64,000 nucleotides of DNA from Variovorax flavidus (GTDB lineage: Bacteria > Pseudomonadota > Gammaproteobacteria > Burkholderiales > Burkholderiaceae_C). Within the stretch, counting starts at the first letter, position 1; each line of letters starts with the position of its first letter. The position numbers and the translations under genes are program-made. Of the stretch, positions 33,952 to 41,209 are shown one piece after another. The notes beneath the pieces are model-generated. The model did not search any database. It was not told where the DNA came from and saw only the letters and a list, made by a program, of their open reading frames with translations. Location: assembly GCF_030317145.1 (NCBI RefSeq), contig NZ_JASZYE010000011.1, forward strand, positions 1 through 64,000. The letters run 5' to 3'.

Positions 33952-34165
33952 CGCTCCCCCTGTCCTCGGTACCTGAGAGATTCACCCGTTGCGCCCGCAA
34001 CGGGTTTGCTCCTTCGGTGCATCACGCGCACATGCGAGTGGCGTGATGGCTCTCCAGACGGCTATGACAGTTGGTGCAGTACAGGCTCGTCTTGCGAGCC
34101 GACCTGAGCGTTTATGGGAGTTTGCGCCTTCGGTGGAGCCGCTTGCGCGGCCCGCTCTCCTGCAG
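33949..34165 (-). promoter_or_regulatory. Tandem glycine riboswitch upstream of dadA
   Basis: Reading the minus strand, aptamer 1 shows GGAGAG (34155-34160), CACCGAAGGCGCAAAC (34120-34135) and CTCAGGT (near 34102-34108). A linker leads to aptamer 2, with GGAGAG (34050-34055), CACCGAAGGAGCAAAC (34004-34019) and CTCTCAGG plus GAGGACAGGG (33957-33979). These are the conserved elements of the gcvT-type glycine riboswitch, in the cooperative two-aptamer layout. A -10-like TACAAT at 34173-34178 lies just upstream. The switch is followed by an intrinsic terminator and then dadA. Confidence 0.9.
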
Positions 34166-34198
34166 TGCGGCGATTGTAGGGGGCCGCCGCCCTTTGCG

Positions 34199-35449
34199 CT
34201 ACAGGCCCCTGAAGGCGAACTGGAGTTCGGGCCTCAGGCCGCTGACGATGCGGGCGATCGACTTGCCCGCGCCGAGGGCGTTGATCCAGCTTGGCGTGCC
34301 GGGGGCCGTGTTGATGAAGAGGTTGGGCAGTCGCGTCTTGCCGATCATCGGCAGGCGCGTCGTGCTCACGGCGTGCATCTCGGTGGCGAGGGAGGCGTGT
34401 GCCATGTCCGCCGCGCCGGGGAGCAGCATCTCGACGCGCGCCAGGATGGCGTTGAAGCGATCCGAATCCGGTTCGCAATCTTCGTCGAGGCCGGCGCGCA
34501 CGGTGGCGGTGACGCGCAGCTGGTCGCCTTCGGGTGATTCGACGCGGGTGATGCGCAGCTTGCCTTGCACGTCGCGCAACGCGACGCGCGGTGCACGGGC
34601 TGCATCCTTGACCGGTATCGTGACGATGTACTCGCGCACGAAACGCAACGGCATGTCGACGCCGAGATACTCCGCATGCGGAACGCTCGATGCGCCCAGC
34701 GCCAGCACGTAGGCCTGCGCGCGGAGCGTCATGGGCTGGCCGGCGGGGTCGAGCAACTCGACGCGGTCGATGCGGCCGTCGCGGTCCTTCAGCGACACGA
34801 CGGTGTGCTTCGTCAGGAAGCGCACGCCCGCTGCGCGGCACAGGAAGACCAGGCTGGCCGCGACCTGCGAAGGATCGCGCGCCGGGTCTTCGACCGAATA
34901 GGTGGCTCCGGCGAACCTGGTGCGGATGGCTTGAAGCGCGGGCTCCATGCGGATCGCATCGTCGGGTGAGAACAGCTGCTCTTCGCAGCCCAGCCCGGAC
35001 CAGTGCGGAGCGCGCGCCAGGCGGGCGTTGAAGGCTTCGACGTCGGTGAAGACGTTCAACAGGCCTCCGATGCGCGAACCCTGGGGCAGGCCGGCTTCGT
35101 CGCGCAGCACCCGAGCGCTCTTGCGGCTGTAGGCAGCAAGACGCACGAGGTGTTCGCGGGGATCGCGCGGCGCTCGCGCGCCGATGGCGTGATCGAGCAG
35201 CTTGGCGACGCGGCGGCGCATGCCTGCACGCAGCCGGGCCCATCCGCCCTGCGCACGACCGGCGGTGTGCGCCAGACCGGTTCCGGCACGCTGCAGCGTC
35301 GCTGCGCCGCCAGCCGGCGCCACGCGACCGCGAGCCTTGGCAGCGGGAGTCGCATGCCGGTCGACCACGATCACTTCGTGACCGAGCTGTTGAAGGTAGT
35401 AGGCCGATGTAACGCCGAGCAAACCGGCGCCGAGCACAACCACGCGCAT
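34199..35449 (-). CDS. Divergent DadA-like FAD oxidoreductase paralog
   Basis: A 416-residue paralog of the neighbouring dadA. The N-terminus (MRVVVLGAGLLGVTSAYYLQ), the region FAGATYSVEDPARDPSQ and the end AGKSIARIVSGLRPE are closely alike. Between about 38 and 75, where DadA has ETSFANGGQISVSHAEPW, this protein has a Gly/Ala/Arg-rich stretch (KARGRVAPAGGAATLQRAG). The late flavin motif NTGHGTLGWTHA reads NTAPGTPSWINA. The other reading frames do not restore the DadA sequence, so this is divergence rather than a simple frameshift. Start is the ATG with AAGGAT 7 bp upstream. It sits behind its own, partly decayed glycine riboswitch. It may be inactive or have a new substrate. Confidence 0.8.
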   Translation of the reverse strand: MRVVVLGAGLLGVTSAYYLQQLGHEVIVVDRHATPAAKARGRVAPAGGAATLQRAGTGLAHTAGRAQGGWARLRAGMRRRVAKLLDHAIGARAPRDPREHLVRLAAYSRKSARVLRDEAGLPQGSRIGGLLNVFTDVEAFNARLARAPHWSGLGCEEQLFSPDDAIRMEPALQAIRTRFAGATYSVEDPARDPSQVAASLVFLCRAAGVRFLTKHTVVSLKDRDGRIDRVELLDPAGQPMTLRAQAYVLALGASSVPHAEYLGVDMPLRFVREYIVTIPVKDAARAPRVALRDVQGKLRITRVESPEGDQLRVTATVRAGLDEDCEPDSDRFNAILARVEMLLPGAADMAHASLATEMHAVSTTRLPMIGKTRLPNLFINTAPGTPSWINALGAGKSIARIVSGLRPELQFAFRGL

Positions 35450-35529
35450 GTCCAGATCCTTGTGGGATGACATGAACGGCGGGTGTTGGTGCTCACTGTG
35501 CGGAGCGGCCGAGACCCGAGGTTCAGGCT

Positions 35530-35735
35530 GCCGCTCCCCCTGTCTCTGTTACCTGAGAGATTCACCCGATGCGACCTGCAGCGGGCTTGCTCCTTCGGTG
35601 CGCCACATGGCGTGGCGTCTCTCCAGTCGGCGATTGATCAAAAGAAGCAGTGACTGAACCGCTTGTGCGGTTCACCTGAGCGTTCATGGGAGTTTGCGCC
35701 ATCGGTGGGACCCGTTCGTCCACTTTTCTGCAGCC
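35530..35735 (-). promoter_or_regulatory. Partly degenerate tandem glycine riboswitch upstream of the dadA paralog
   Basis: The second aptamer keeps GGAGAG, CACCGAAGGAGCAAGC, CTCTCAGG and AGAGACAGGGGG. The first aptamer keeps GCGCAAACTCCCAT and CTCAGGT, but GGAGAG is replaced by AAAAGT (near 35722-35727) and CACCGAAGG by CACCGATGG (near 35699-35707). Downstream GAGCGGC/GCCGCTC can pair (35503-35536), but no T-run follows, so there is no intrinsic terminator like that of dadA. Sequence similarity shows it arose by duplication with the dadA leader. A -10-like TATAAA lies at 35742-35747. Confidence 0.8.
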
Positions 35736-35749
35736 CTCGATTTTATAGA

Positions 35750-35763
35750 AGAAACCGGTTTCT
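35750..35763. promoter_or_regulatory. 14-bp perfect palindrome in the paralog promoter
   Basis: AGAAACCGGTTTCT is fully self-complementary. It lies directly upstream of the TATAAA box of the dadA-paralog leader, and 7 bp beyond the end of the upstream HTH regulator gene. The position fits a repressor or activator site acting on this promoter in addition to the riboswitch. Confidence 0.4.
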
Positions 35764-35770
35764 GTGTATT

Positions 35771-36505
35771 TCAGGCCCGGCGCAGGCGCGTGAAGAGCTC
35801 GAACTCCCAGTTGCGCATGCCCAGCAGCAGGGTGTAGCCCTCACGCTCCTTGGGCGACAGCTTCTGGTCGGTCTGGTGCTGCTGCGCGAAGTCCTGGGCC
35901 ACGCGCTGCAGGCGGTCCAGGAAGGCGGGCGCGAGCGACTTGCTGATCGATCCGTGCACCAGCAGGAGCCCCTCGGCCGGGCCGTCGAAGCCGCCGCGGT
36001 AGTAGTCGAGGACCACGTTCTCGCGAAAGAAGTCCATCACCGGGCCGTGCGGGCGCCAGCGGAAGGTCTTCGCCAGCTTCAGGCGATACCGGTTCAGCGG
36101 GCGCAGTTCGATGATGCCGATGCGGTCCAGTTGCGCCAGGTAGCCGATGCACTCGGCCTCGGTGATGCGGTAGGCGCCGACGATCTGCTCCAGCGTCCAC
36201 TGGCTCAGCACGCAGATCGCCAGCAGCAGGAGCTTCTTGTCCTTGACCACCGCCTTTTCCTGCTCGAGCGTCAGTTCCTTGAGCAGCGGCTGCGCGTCGG
36301 CCACGCGACGGGCGAGTTCGGCGAAGTCGATCTTGAGAGCCCGGCAGATCGCGTCGACCCGGGTGAGCGGCATGTCGCCCTTGGCGAGCATCCGCTTGAC
36401 GCTGGATTCGGCCATGTCCAGCGACTTGGCGAGATCCGCGTAGGTCATGCGGGCGTTCTTGAGTTCGTTCTTGAGGGCCTGGACCAGGTCGACAGTGGTG
36501 CTCAT
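35771..36505 (-). CDS. XRE-type helix-turn-helix regulator
   Basis: A 244-residue regulator. The N-terminal helix-turn-helix (MTYADLAKSLDMAESSVKRMLAKGDMPLTRVDAICRAL in two helices, about 19-57) is XRE-like. The rest is a helical domain with DKKLLLLAICVLSQWTLEQIVGAYRITEAECIGYL, looking like a second winged-helix element, and a C-terminal part that has no motif I know. It is divergent from the ceramidase-like gene, with two nested inverted repeats in the 124-bp gap, so it probably controls that lipid group and itself. It also precedes the dadA paralog on the same strand, but a separate promoter lies between them. Confidence 0.8.
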   Translation of the reverse strand: MSTTVDLVQALKNELKNARMTYADLAKSLDMAESSVKRMLAKGDMPLTRVDAICRALKIDFAELARRVADAQPLLKELTLEQEKAVVKDKKLLLLAICVLSQWTLEQIVGAYRITEAECIGYLAQLDRIGIIELRPLNRYRLKLAKTFRWRPHGPVMDFFRENVVLDYYRGGFDGPAEGLLLVHGSISKSLAPAFLDRLQRVAQDFAQQHQTDQKLSPKEREGYTLLLGMRNWEFELFTRLRRA

Positions 36506-36515
36506 GGGATGGGCG

Positions 36516-36536
36516 GGTATTGCCGGTTGATACCGG
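36516..36536. promoter_or_regulatory. Nested inverted repeats, candidate operator of the HTH regulator
   Basis: CCGGT-TGAT-ACCGG (36523-36536) overlaps GGTAT-N9-ATACC (36516-36534), just upstream of the HTH regulator start and within its divergent gap with the ceramidase-like gene. A third dyad, ATCGA-TTT-TCGAT, follows about 25 bp further on. These are the only strong dyads in the gap. Confidence 0.4.
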
Positions 36537-36629
36537 AAGTGGTGGATAAGTAGGCCGTATCGATTTTCGATGCCGGATGGTGTGTTGACAACCTAGATTC
36601 CACCCCAAGCCAACCCACCGGAGCCCGCC

Positions 36630-37472
36630 ATGTCCCTCTCGTCCCTTTCCCACCGCGAACGATGCCTGCTGTCGCTGTTCGTGCTGCTCGTGCTGACAGC
36701 GGTCGTGGGCCCGGCGGTTCCCGCGTCCGGCCTCGGCGCGGCGCCCTTTGCCGACAGCCACGCCTGGCGCGGGCTGCCGAACGCGATGGACGTGCTGAGC
36801 AACCTGCCTTTTGCCGTCATCGGTATCTGGGGCCTGCGCTGGCTGCATTGGCTCGACCGCACGAACGAGAAGGCCCAGGATGCGGCACCGCTGCCCCAGG
36901 CCGCCTTCCAGCCGCCCGTCAACTCGCTGGATTGCGCCTGGATGTTCTTCGCGGGCCTGATCCTTACGGCCCTGGGGTCGGCTTTCTATCACCTGGAGCC
37001 CGACAGCATGCGCCTGGCGGCCGACCGCGCCGGCATGGCCGTGGCCTTTGCCGGACTGGTCGGTTTCGCGGTGTGCGAGCGGGTGAGCTCTCGCGCCGGC
37101 TGGCCCGCCGCCTGGTTCACGCTGGCGGGCGGGCTGCTGGCGGCCGCCATCTGCCACGCGACGGGGAACGCGCTGCCGTGGGTGCTGGTGCAGTTCGGCG
37201 GCATGGCACTGATCGCGGCACTGGCGCTGACCAAGCCGATCAAGGGCGCGATCGGCCTCAAGCTGGGCTGGGTGATCTTCTTCTACGTGCTCGCCAAGAC
37301 GTTCGAACTGGCGGACCACGCGATCTTCGAAGCGACGCAGCAGTTCGTGTCCGGGCACAGCCTCAAGCACCTGACCGCGGCGCTGGCGGCCTTGCCCGTG
37401 TTGCATGCCTTGCAGGCGATGGAGCGGCAAGCCCTGCGGCACAATCCGGGCGCCGCCACCGTGACGGCGTGA
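36630..37472 (+). CDS. Ceramidase-like (CREST superfamily) membrane protein
   Basis: A 280-residue integral membrane protein with about seven helices. Metal-ligand-like residues of the CREST/alkaline ceramidase superfamily occur in order: GSAFYHLEPDSMRLAADR (Ser, His and Asp) and, near the end, GHSLKHLTAALAALP (two His). Such proteins are zinc-dependent membrane hydrolases that act on amide or related lipid bonds. A true ceramidase role is unproven here because many bacteria with this family lack sphingolipids. It is divergent from an HTH regulator and stands 28 bp ahead of an LplT-PlsC fusion, which supports a role in membrane lipid turnover. Confidence 0.7.
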   Translation: MSLSSLSHRERCLLSLFVLLVLTAVVGPAVPASGLGAAPFADSHAWRGLPNAMDVLSNLPFAVIGIWGLRWLHWLDRTNEKAQDAAPLPQAAFQPPVNSLDCAWMFFAGLILTALGSAFYHLEPDSMRLAADRAGMAVAFAGLVGFAVCERVSSRAGWPAAWFTLAGGLLAAAICHATGNALPWVLVQFGGMALIAALALTKPIKGAIGLKLGWVIFFYVLAKTFELADHAIFEATQQFVSGHSLKHLTAALAALPVLHALQAMERQALRHNPGAATVTA

Positions 37473-37500
37473 GAAATCCTCCCAGCAAGGCTCTCTACGA

Positions 37501-39453
37501 ATGACAACATCGGCCGACTCGTCTTCCTCCAGCGTGCCTGACCTGCATGGGCACGCCAATCAATTCGCCCTTCTGGGGCAGCGGCGCTTCGCGCCTTTCT
37601 TCTGGACCCAGTTCGCCGGCGCGGCCAACGACAACCTCTTCAAGTTCGCCTTCACCGTGATGGTGACGTACCAGCTGCAGATCAGCTGGATGCCGCCCGC
37701 CATGGCGGGGCTGGCGATTGGCGCGTTGTTCATCCTGCCCTTCCTGCTGTTCTCCGCCACGGCGGGGCAGCTCACGGACAAGTACGACAAGACGAAGATG
37801 ATCCGCTTCGTCAAGAACCTCGAGATCGCGATCATGCTGGTCGCCGCCTGGGGGTTCTTCCGGGCGGATGCCGCTGTGCTGCTGGGCTGCGTGTTCCTGA
37901 TGGGGCTGCATTCAACCCTGTTCGGCCCGGTCAAGTTCGCGTATCTCCCGCAGGTCCTCGATTCCCGCGAGCTCACGGGCGGCAACGGCATGGTCGAGAT
38001 GGGGACCTTCGTCGCCATCCTGCTCGGTCAGGTCGCAGGCGGCCTGCTGGTCGCGCTGCCGCAGGTCGGCCACGCGACCGTGGCCGTCGCATGCGTGCTG
38101 CTGGCCCTGGCCGGACGCGGCGTCGCGCAGGCGATTCCGCCGGCACCGGCCACCGATCCGGGCCTCACGATCAACTGGAACCCGGTCAGCGAGACCTGGC
38201 GCAACCTCCGGTTGGCCCACGGCAACCTCGTCGTGTTCCGTTCGCTGCTCGGCATCTCCTGGATGTGGTTCTTCGGAGCCGTGTTCCTGAGCCAGTTCCC
38301 CAGCTTCGCCAAGGAAGTGCTGCACGGCAACGAGCAGGTCGCCTCCCTCCTGCTGGTGGTCTTCTCGGTTGGTATCGGCATCGGCTCGCTGCTGTGCGAG
38401 ACGCTCAGCCGCCGCCAGGTCGAAATCGGCCTGGTGCCGCTCGGCGCCATCGGCATGAGCGTGTTCGCCATCGACCTGTACTTCGCATCGCGTGCGCTTC
38501 CCGCCCTGGGCGACATGGGGCTGGGCAGCTTCGTGCGACAGCCAGCCCATTGGCGCGTGATGGCCGACCTCGGCCTGCTGTCGCTGTTTGCGGGCCTGTA
38601 CAGCGTCCCGATGTATGCGCTGATCCAGCTGCGCAGCCAGCCCACGCACCGGGCGCGCATCATCGCCGCCAACAACATCCTCAACGCGCTGTTCATGATC
38701 GGCAGCTCGATCATTGCGGGCGCGCTGCTGAAGGCCGGCTTCACGATCCCGCAGATCTTCCTGTTCACCGGCATCGCCAACGCGGTGGTGGCGTTCTACA
38801 TCTTCATGCTGGTGCCGGAGTACCTGCTGCGCTTCGTGGCCTGGGTGCTCTCCCGCTTCGTCTACCGCTTCGACGTGAAGGGCGACGAGCACATTCCGGC
38901 CGAGGGTGCGGCCGTGCTGGTCTGCAACCACGTGAGCTTCATCGATGCGGTGCTGCTGATGGCGGCCAGCCCGCGCCCGATCCGCTTCATCATGGACCAC
39001 CGCATCTTCCGCGTGCCGGTGCTCGGATGGCTGTTCAAGCTGGCCAAGGCCATTCCCATCGCGCCGCAGAAGGAAGACCCGGCGGCCTACGAAGAGGCGT
39101 TCGCGCAAGCCGTGCAGGTGCTGCGCGAGGGCGACCTGCTTGCGATCTTTCCTGAGGGCGCGATCACGCGCGATGGCAGCCTGCAGCCCTTCAAGGGCGG
39201 GGTGATGAAGATCCTGGAGTCCGCGCGTGCCGAGGGGATCGAAGTGCCGGTGATCCCGATGGCGTTGACCAATCTCTGGGGCTCGTACTTCAGCCGGATC
39301 GAAGTGCGCGAGGGGCAGAACGTCGCGATGGTGCGTCCGTTCCGACGCGGATTCTTCAGCCGGGTCGGGCTCAACGTCGGCGATGCGATGGCCCAGGCCG
39401 ACGTGCAGCCCGAAGCCTTGCAGCGGCGGGTGAGCGGGTTGCTGAGTGCATGA
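37501..39453 (+). CDS. Lysophospholipid transporter / 1-acylglycerol-3-phosphate acyltransferase fusion (LplT-PlsC)
   Basis: A 650-residue membrane protein. Residues about 25-430 form a 12-helix MFS transporter of the LplT type (FWTQFAGAANDNLFKFAF and GPVKFAYLPQVL). Residues about 440-650 form a PlsC-type acyltransferase with the catalytic NHVSFID (His about 477, Asp about 482) and FPEGAITRDG (about 551). In Enterobacteria LplT and Aas flip lysophospholipids inward and re-acylate them. Here transport and acylation are joined without the acyl-ACP synthetase domain. It is followed by a PAP2 phosphatase overlapping by 8 bp. Expected role: lysophospholipid recycling or phosphatidate formation at the inner membrane. 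Confidence 0.9.
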   Translation: MTTSADSSSSSVPDLHGHANQFALLGQRRFAPFFWTQFAGAANDNLFKFAFTVMVTYQLQISWMPPAMAGLAIGALFILPFLLFSATAGQLTDKYDKTKMIRFVKNLEIAIMLVAAWGFFRADAAVLLGCVFLMGLHSTLFGPVKFAYLPQVLDSRELTGGNGMVEMGTFVAILLGQVAGGLLVALPQVGHATVAVACVLLALAGRGVAQAIPPAPATDPGLTINWNPVSETWRNLRLAHGNLVVFRSLLGISWMWFFGAVFLSQFPSFAKEVLHGNEQVASLLLVVFSVGIGIGSLLCETLSRRQVEIGLVPLGAIGMSVFAIDLYFASRALPALGDMGLGSFVRQPAHWRVMADLGLLSLFAGLYSVPMYALIQLRSQPTHRARIIAANNILNALFMIGSSIIAGALLKAGFTIPQIFLFTGIANAVVAFYIFMLVPEYLLRFVAWVLSRFVYRFDVKGDEHIPAEGAAVLVCNHVSFIDAVLLMAASPRPIRFIMDHRIFRVPVLGWLFKLAKAIPIAPQKEDPAAYEEAFAQAVQVLREGDLLAIFPEGAITRDGSLQPFKGGVMKILESARAEGIEVPVIPMALTNLWGSYFSRIEVREGQNVAMVRPFRRGFFSRVGLNVGDAMAQADVQPEALQRRVSGLLSA

Positions 39454-40123
39454 TGCCCGCCTGATGGACTTGCCCCTCTCTGAAGCGTTCTGGTACTCGG
39501 TCACCTGGTTCGGTGACAGCGGTTTCCTCCTGCCCGCTGCACTCTGGATCGCGGTGTGGCTCAGCACCCGCAGCGGCACGCGGCCATCCGCGCTGTTGTG
39601 GGTCGTGCTGTTCGGCATCGGCGCCAGCCTGATCGCGACGACCAAGATCGCCTTCCTCGGCTGGGGTATCGGGAACGCCACCCTCAACTTCACGGGCTTC
39701 AGTGGCCACACGGCGCTTTCGGCCAGCGTCTGGCCGGTCGCGTGCTGGCTGACGGTCTCGCGCTGGGAACATCGCGTGCGGGTGGCCGCTGCCGCGCTCG
39801 GCCTGCTGTTTGCCGCGCTCATCGGTGCATCGCGGCTGGCGATCTACGCGCATTCCAAGTCGGAGGTGGTGGCCGGCTTCGCGCTCGGCGTGGCCATCAG
39901 CGGCATCTTTCTCTGGCAGCAGCACCGCTTGCCGCATCCGCGCGTGAACTGGACGCTGGTGCTGCTCAGTCTCGCGACGCCCATCCTCTTTCTCCGGCCC
40001 GGCAACCCGGCGCCGACGCAGGGCGCGCTCGAGGTGATCGCGATGCGCCTGGCTGGTACCGACCGTACCTACACGCGCGCCGACTTGCTCGCGCGCCGCC
40101 ACAAGGCGTCTGGTATCGAATAG
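39446..40123 (+). CDS. PAP2 family membrane phosphatase
   Basis: A 225-residue membrane protein with about six helices that should remove phosphate from a lipid phosphate such as phosphatidate or undecaprenyl diphosphate. The PAP2 signature is present in its two later parts: GFSGHTALSAS (catalytic His) and SRLAIYAHSKSEVVAGF (Arg and His of motif 3). The first part (K-x6-RP) is weak. The GTG at 39446 overlaps the acyltransferase gene by 8 bp; an ATG at 39464 is an alternative start. Overlap with the acyltransferase suggests conversion of its phosphatidate product to diacylglycerol. Confidence 0.82.
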   Translation: MHDARLMDLPLSEAFWYSVTWFGDSGFLLPAALWIAVWLSTRSGTRPSALLWVVLFGIGASLIATTKIAFLGWGIGNATLNFTGFSGHTALSASVWPVACWLTVSRWEHRVRVAAAALGLLFAALIGASRLAIYAHSKSEVVAGFALGVAISGIFLWQQHRLPHPRVNWTLVLLSLATPILFLRPGNPAPTQGALEVIAMRLAGTDRTYTRADLLARRHKASGIE

Positions 40124-40226
40124 AGATACCGGTGGCGCTGCAAGTCGCCACCGGTGCATTAGTTCACGCTTTGCGGCGGGAGTGCGAAACATCATTCGCG
40201 CACTTTCACTTCGCCGCGAGGCCTCC

Positions 40227-40712
40227 ATGCACCCCTTCTCCTCCAACGTCTCCATCCAGCGCGACACGCGTGCCTGGCAAATGCAGGTCTGGATCTCGTT
40301 CGGGCTGGCCGTGTTCCTGTGCGCCACCGGCCTGACCTGGCTGCCGGGACAGGCGCTGGATCGCGCCTTCATGGTGATGGGCTATGTGTTCTGCCTGTCG
40401 GCGGCATTCGTGCTCGCGAAGTTCGTGCGCGACAGCCAGCGCGGCGGCGCCCTGACCGCCGGCGACACGCCGATGTGGAAGCTGGTCGTCTGGGGCGGTT
40501 TCTTCACCGCGATGGGGCTGACGGGCTGGGGCCTGCTGCGCATGGACATCAGCGAGACCTACAAGGCCTTCCTCGGCGTGAGCTGGCTGTTCCTCATCAG
40601 CTCGGCCTTCACGCTGGCCAAGACGCTGCGCGACCGCCATGAGGCCGATCTCGCCGAAGCGCGACTGCAGGAACGGCGTGAAGCCCGTGCTGAAGCAGGC
40701 GCCGACCAATGA
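40227..40712 (+). CDS. YiaA/YiaB-like inner membrane protein
   Basis: A 161-residue membrane protein with two copies of a two-helix unit (yiaA/B domain): MQVWISFGLAVFLCATGL with MVMGYVFCLSAAFVLAKFVRD, then WKLVVWGGFFTAMGLTGWGL with FLGVSWLFLISSAFTLAKTLRD. A charged helical C-terminal tail is cytosolic. The repeated AFxLAKxxRD motif ends each unit. The function of the family is unknown. The ATG at 40227 is preceded by CGAGG; the next gene starts a few bases on, suggesting linkage with the following small exported proteins. Confidence 0.8.
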   Translation: MHPFSSNVSIQRDTRAWQMQVWISFGLAVFLCATGLTWLPGQALDRAFMVMGYVFCLSAAFVLAKFVRDSQRGGALTAGDTPMWKLVVWGGFFTAMGLTGWGLLRMDISETYKAFLGVSWLFLISSAFTLAKTLRDRHEADLAEARLQERREARAEAGADQ

Positions 40713-40753
40713 CCGAGCAACCCGTTCGCGACCTTTCTCAAGGAGTGCCCATC

Positions 40754-41209
40754 ATGAAGCAGTATTTCTTCACTGTTCTTCTCGCCGTCTGCGCGGCCGC
40801 GGCGAACGTGCTGGTTCCAGGCGAGGCTCATGCCCAGAGCGAAGCGTCCGCCCTGTCGATGTTGCCGGTGGCGTCCGTCGTCGGGGCGGCTTCGGCCACC
40901 GGTGCCGCAGCGAGCGCGGTGGTGGCCGTGCCGGCAGCCCTGTCGGTGGGCGGCGCCGTGCTGACCGTGATCGCCGTCGAGGCATCGGTCGACGGCACGG
41001 TCTTCCTGCTCGAAAGGGCGTCCGACGGTGCCCGGGCCAGCGTGAAGGTGCTGGGCCGGGTTGCCAACGGGGCTTCGGTCGTCGTTGGCTCGACCGTCAC
41101 GGTCAGCGTGATCGGCAGCGGCGTCATCCTGTCGGCGGCAGGCGAAGTGCTGGCTTTCGTGCCCAACGCCATCGGCCGCGCGCTGCTCTACAACGAGAAG
41201 CTGTCATGA
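40754..41209 (+). CDS. Small exported hydrophobic protein, unknown
   Basis: A 151-residue protein. The signal peptide MKQYFFTVLLAVCAAAANVL is cleaved near AHA-QS. The mature part is Ala/Val/Ser-rich with a glycine-zipper-like middle (SVVGAASATGAAASAVVAVPAALSV across two stretches) that may insert in a membrane. I start at MKQYFF, which has AAGGAG 9 bp upstream; an earlier ATG at 40709 overlaps the previous stop but would bury the signal. Its stop overlaps the start of the DUF2145 gene by 4 bp (ATGA), so the two are coupled. I do not recognise a family. Confidence 0.7.
   Translation: MKQYFFTVLLAVCAAAANVLVPGEAHAQSEASALSMLPVASVVGAASATGAAASAVVAVPAALSVGGAVLTVIAVEASVDGTVFLLERASDGARASVKVLGRVANGASVVVGSTVTVSVIGSGVILSAAGEVLAFVPNAIGRALLYNEKLS

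Noticed and set aside
34199..35449. Frameshift as explanation for the odd segment in the dadA paralog
   Set aside because: I read the neighbouring frames of the segment; none restores the DadA motif, and similarity resumes in the same frame on both sides.
37912..39822. A 636-codon minus-strand frame across the LplT-PlsC fusion
   Set aside because: Antisense shadow: His/Gln/Ala-rich, no start signal, and the plus strand has clear catalytic motifs.
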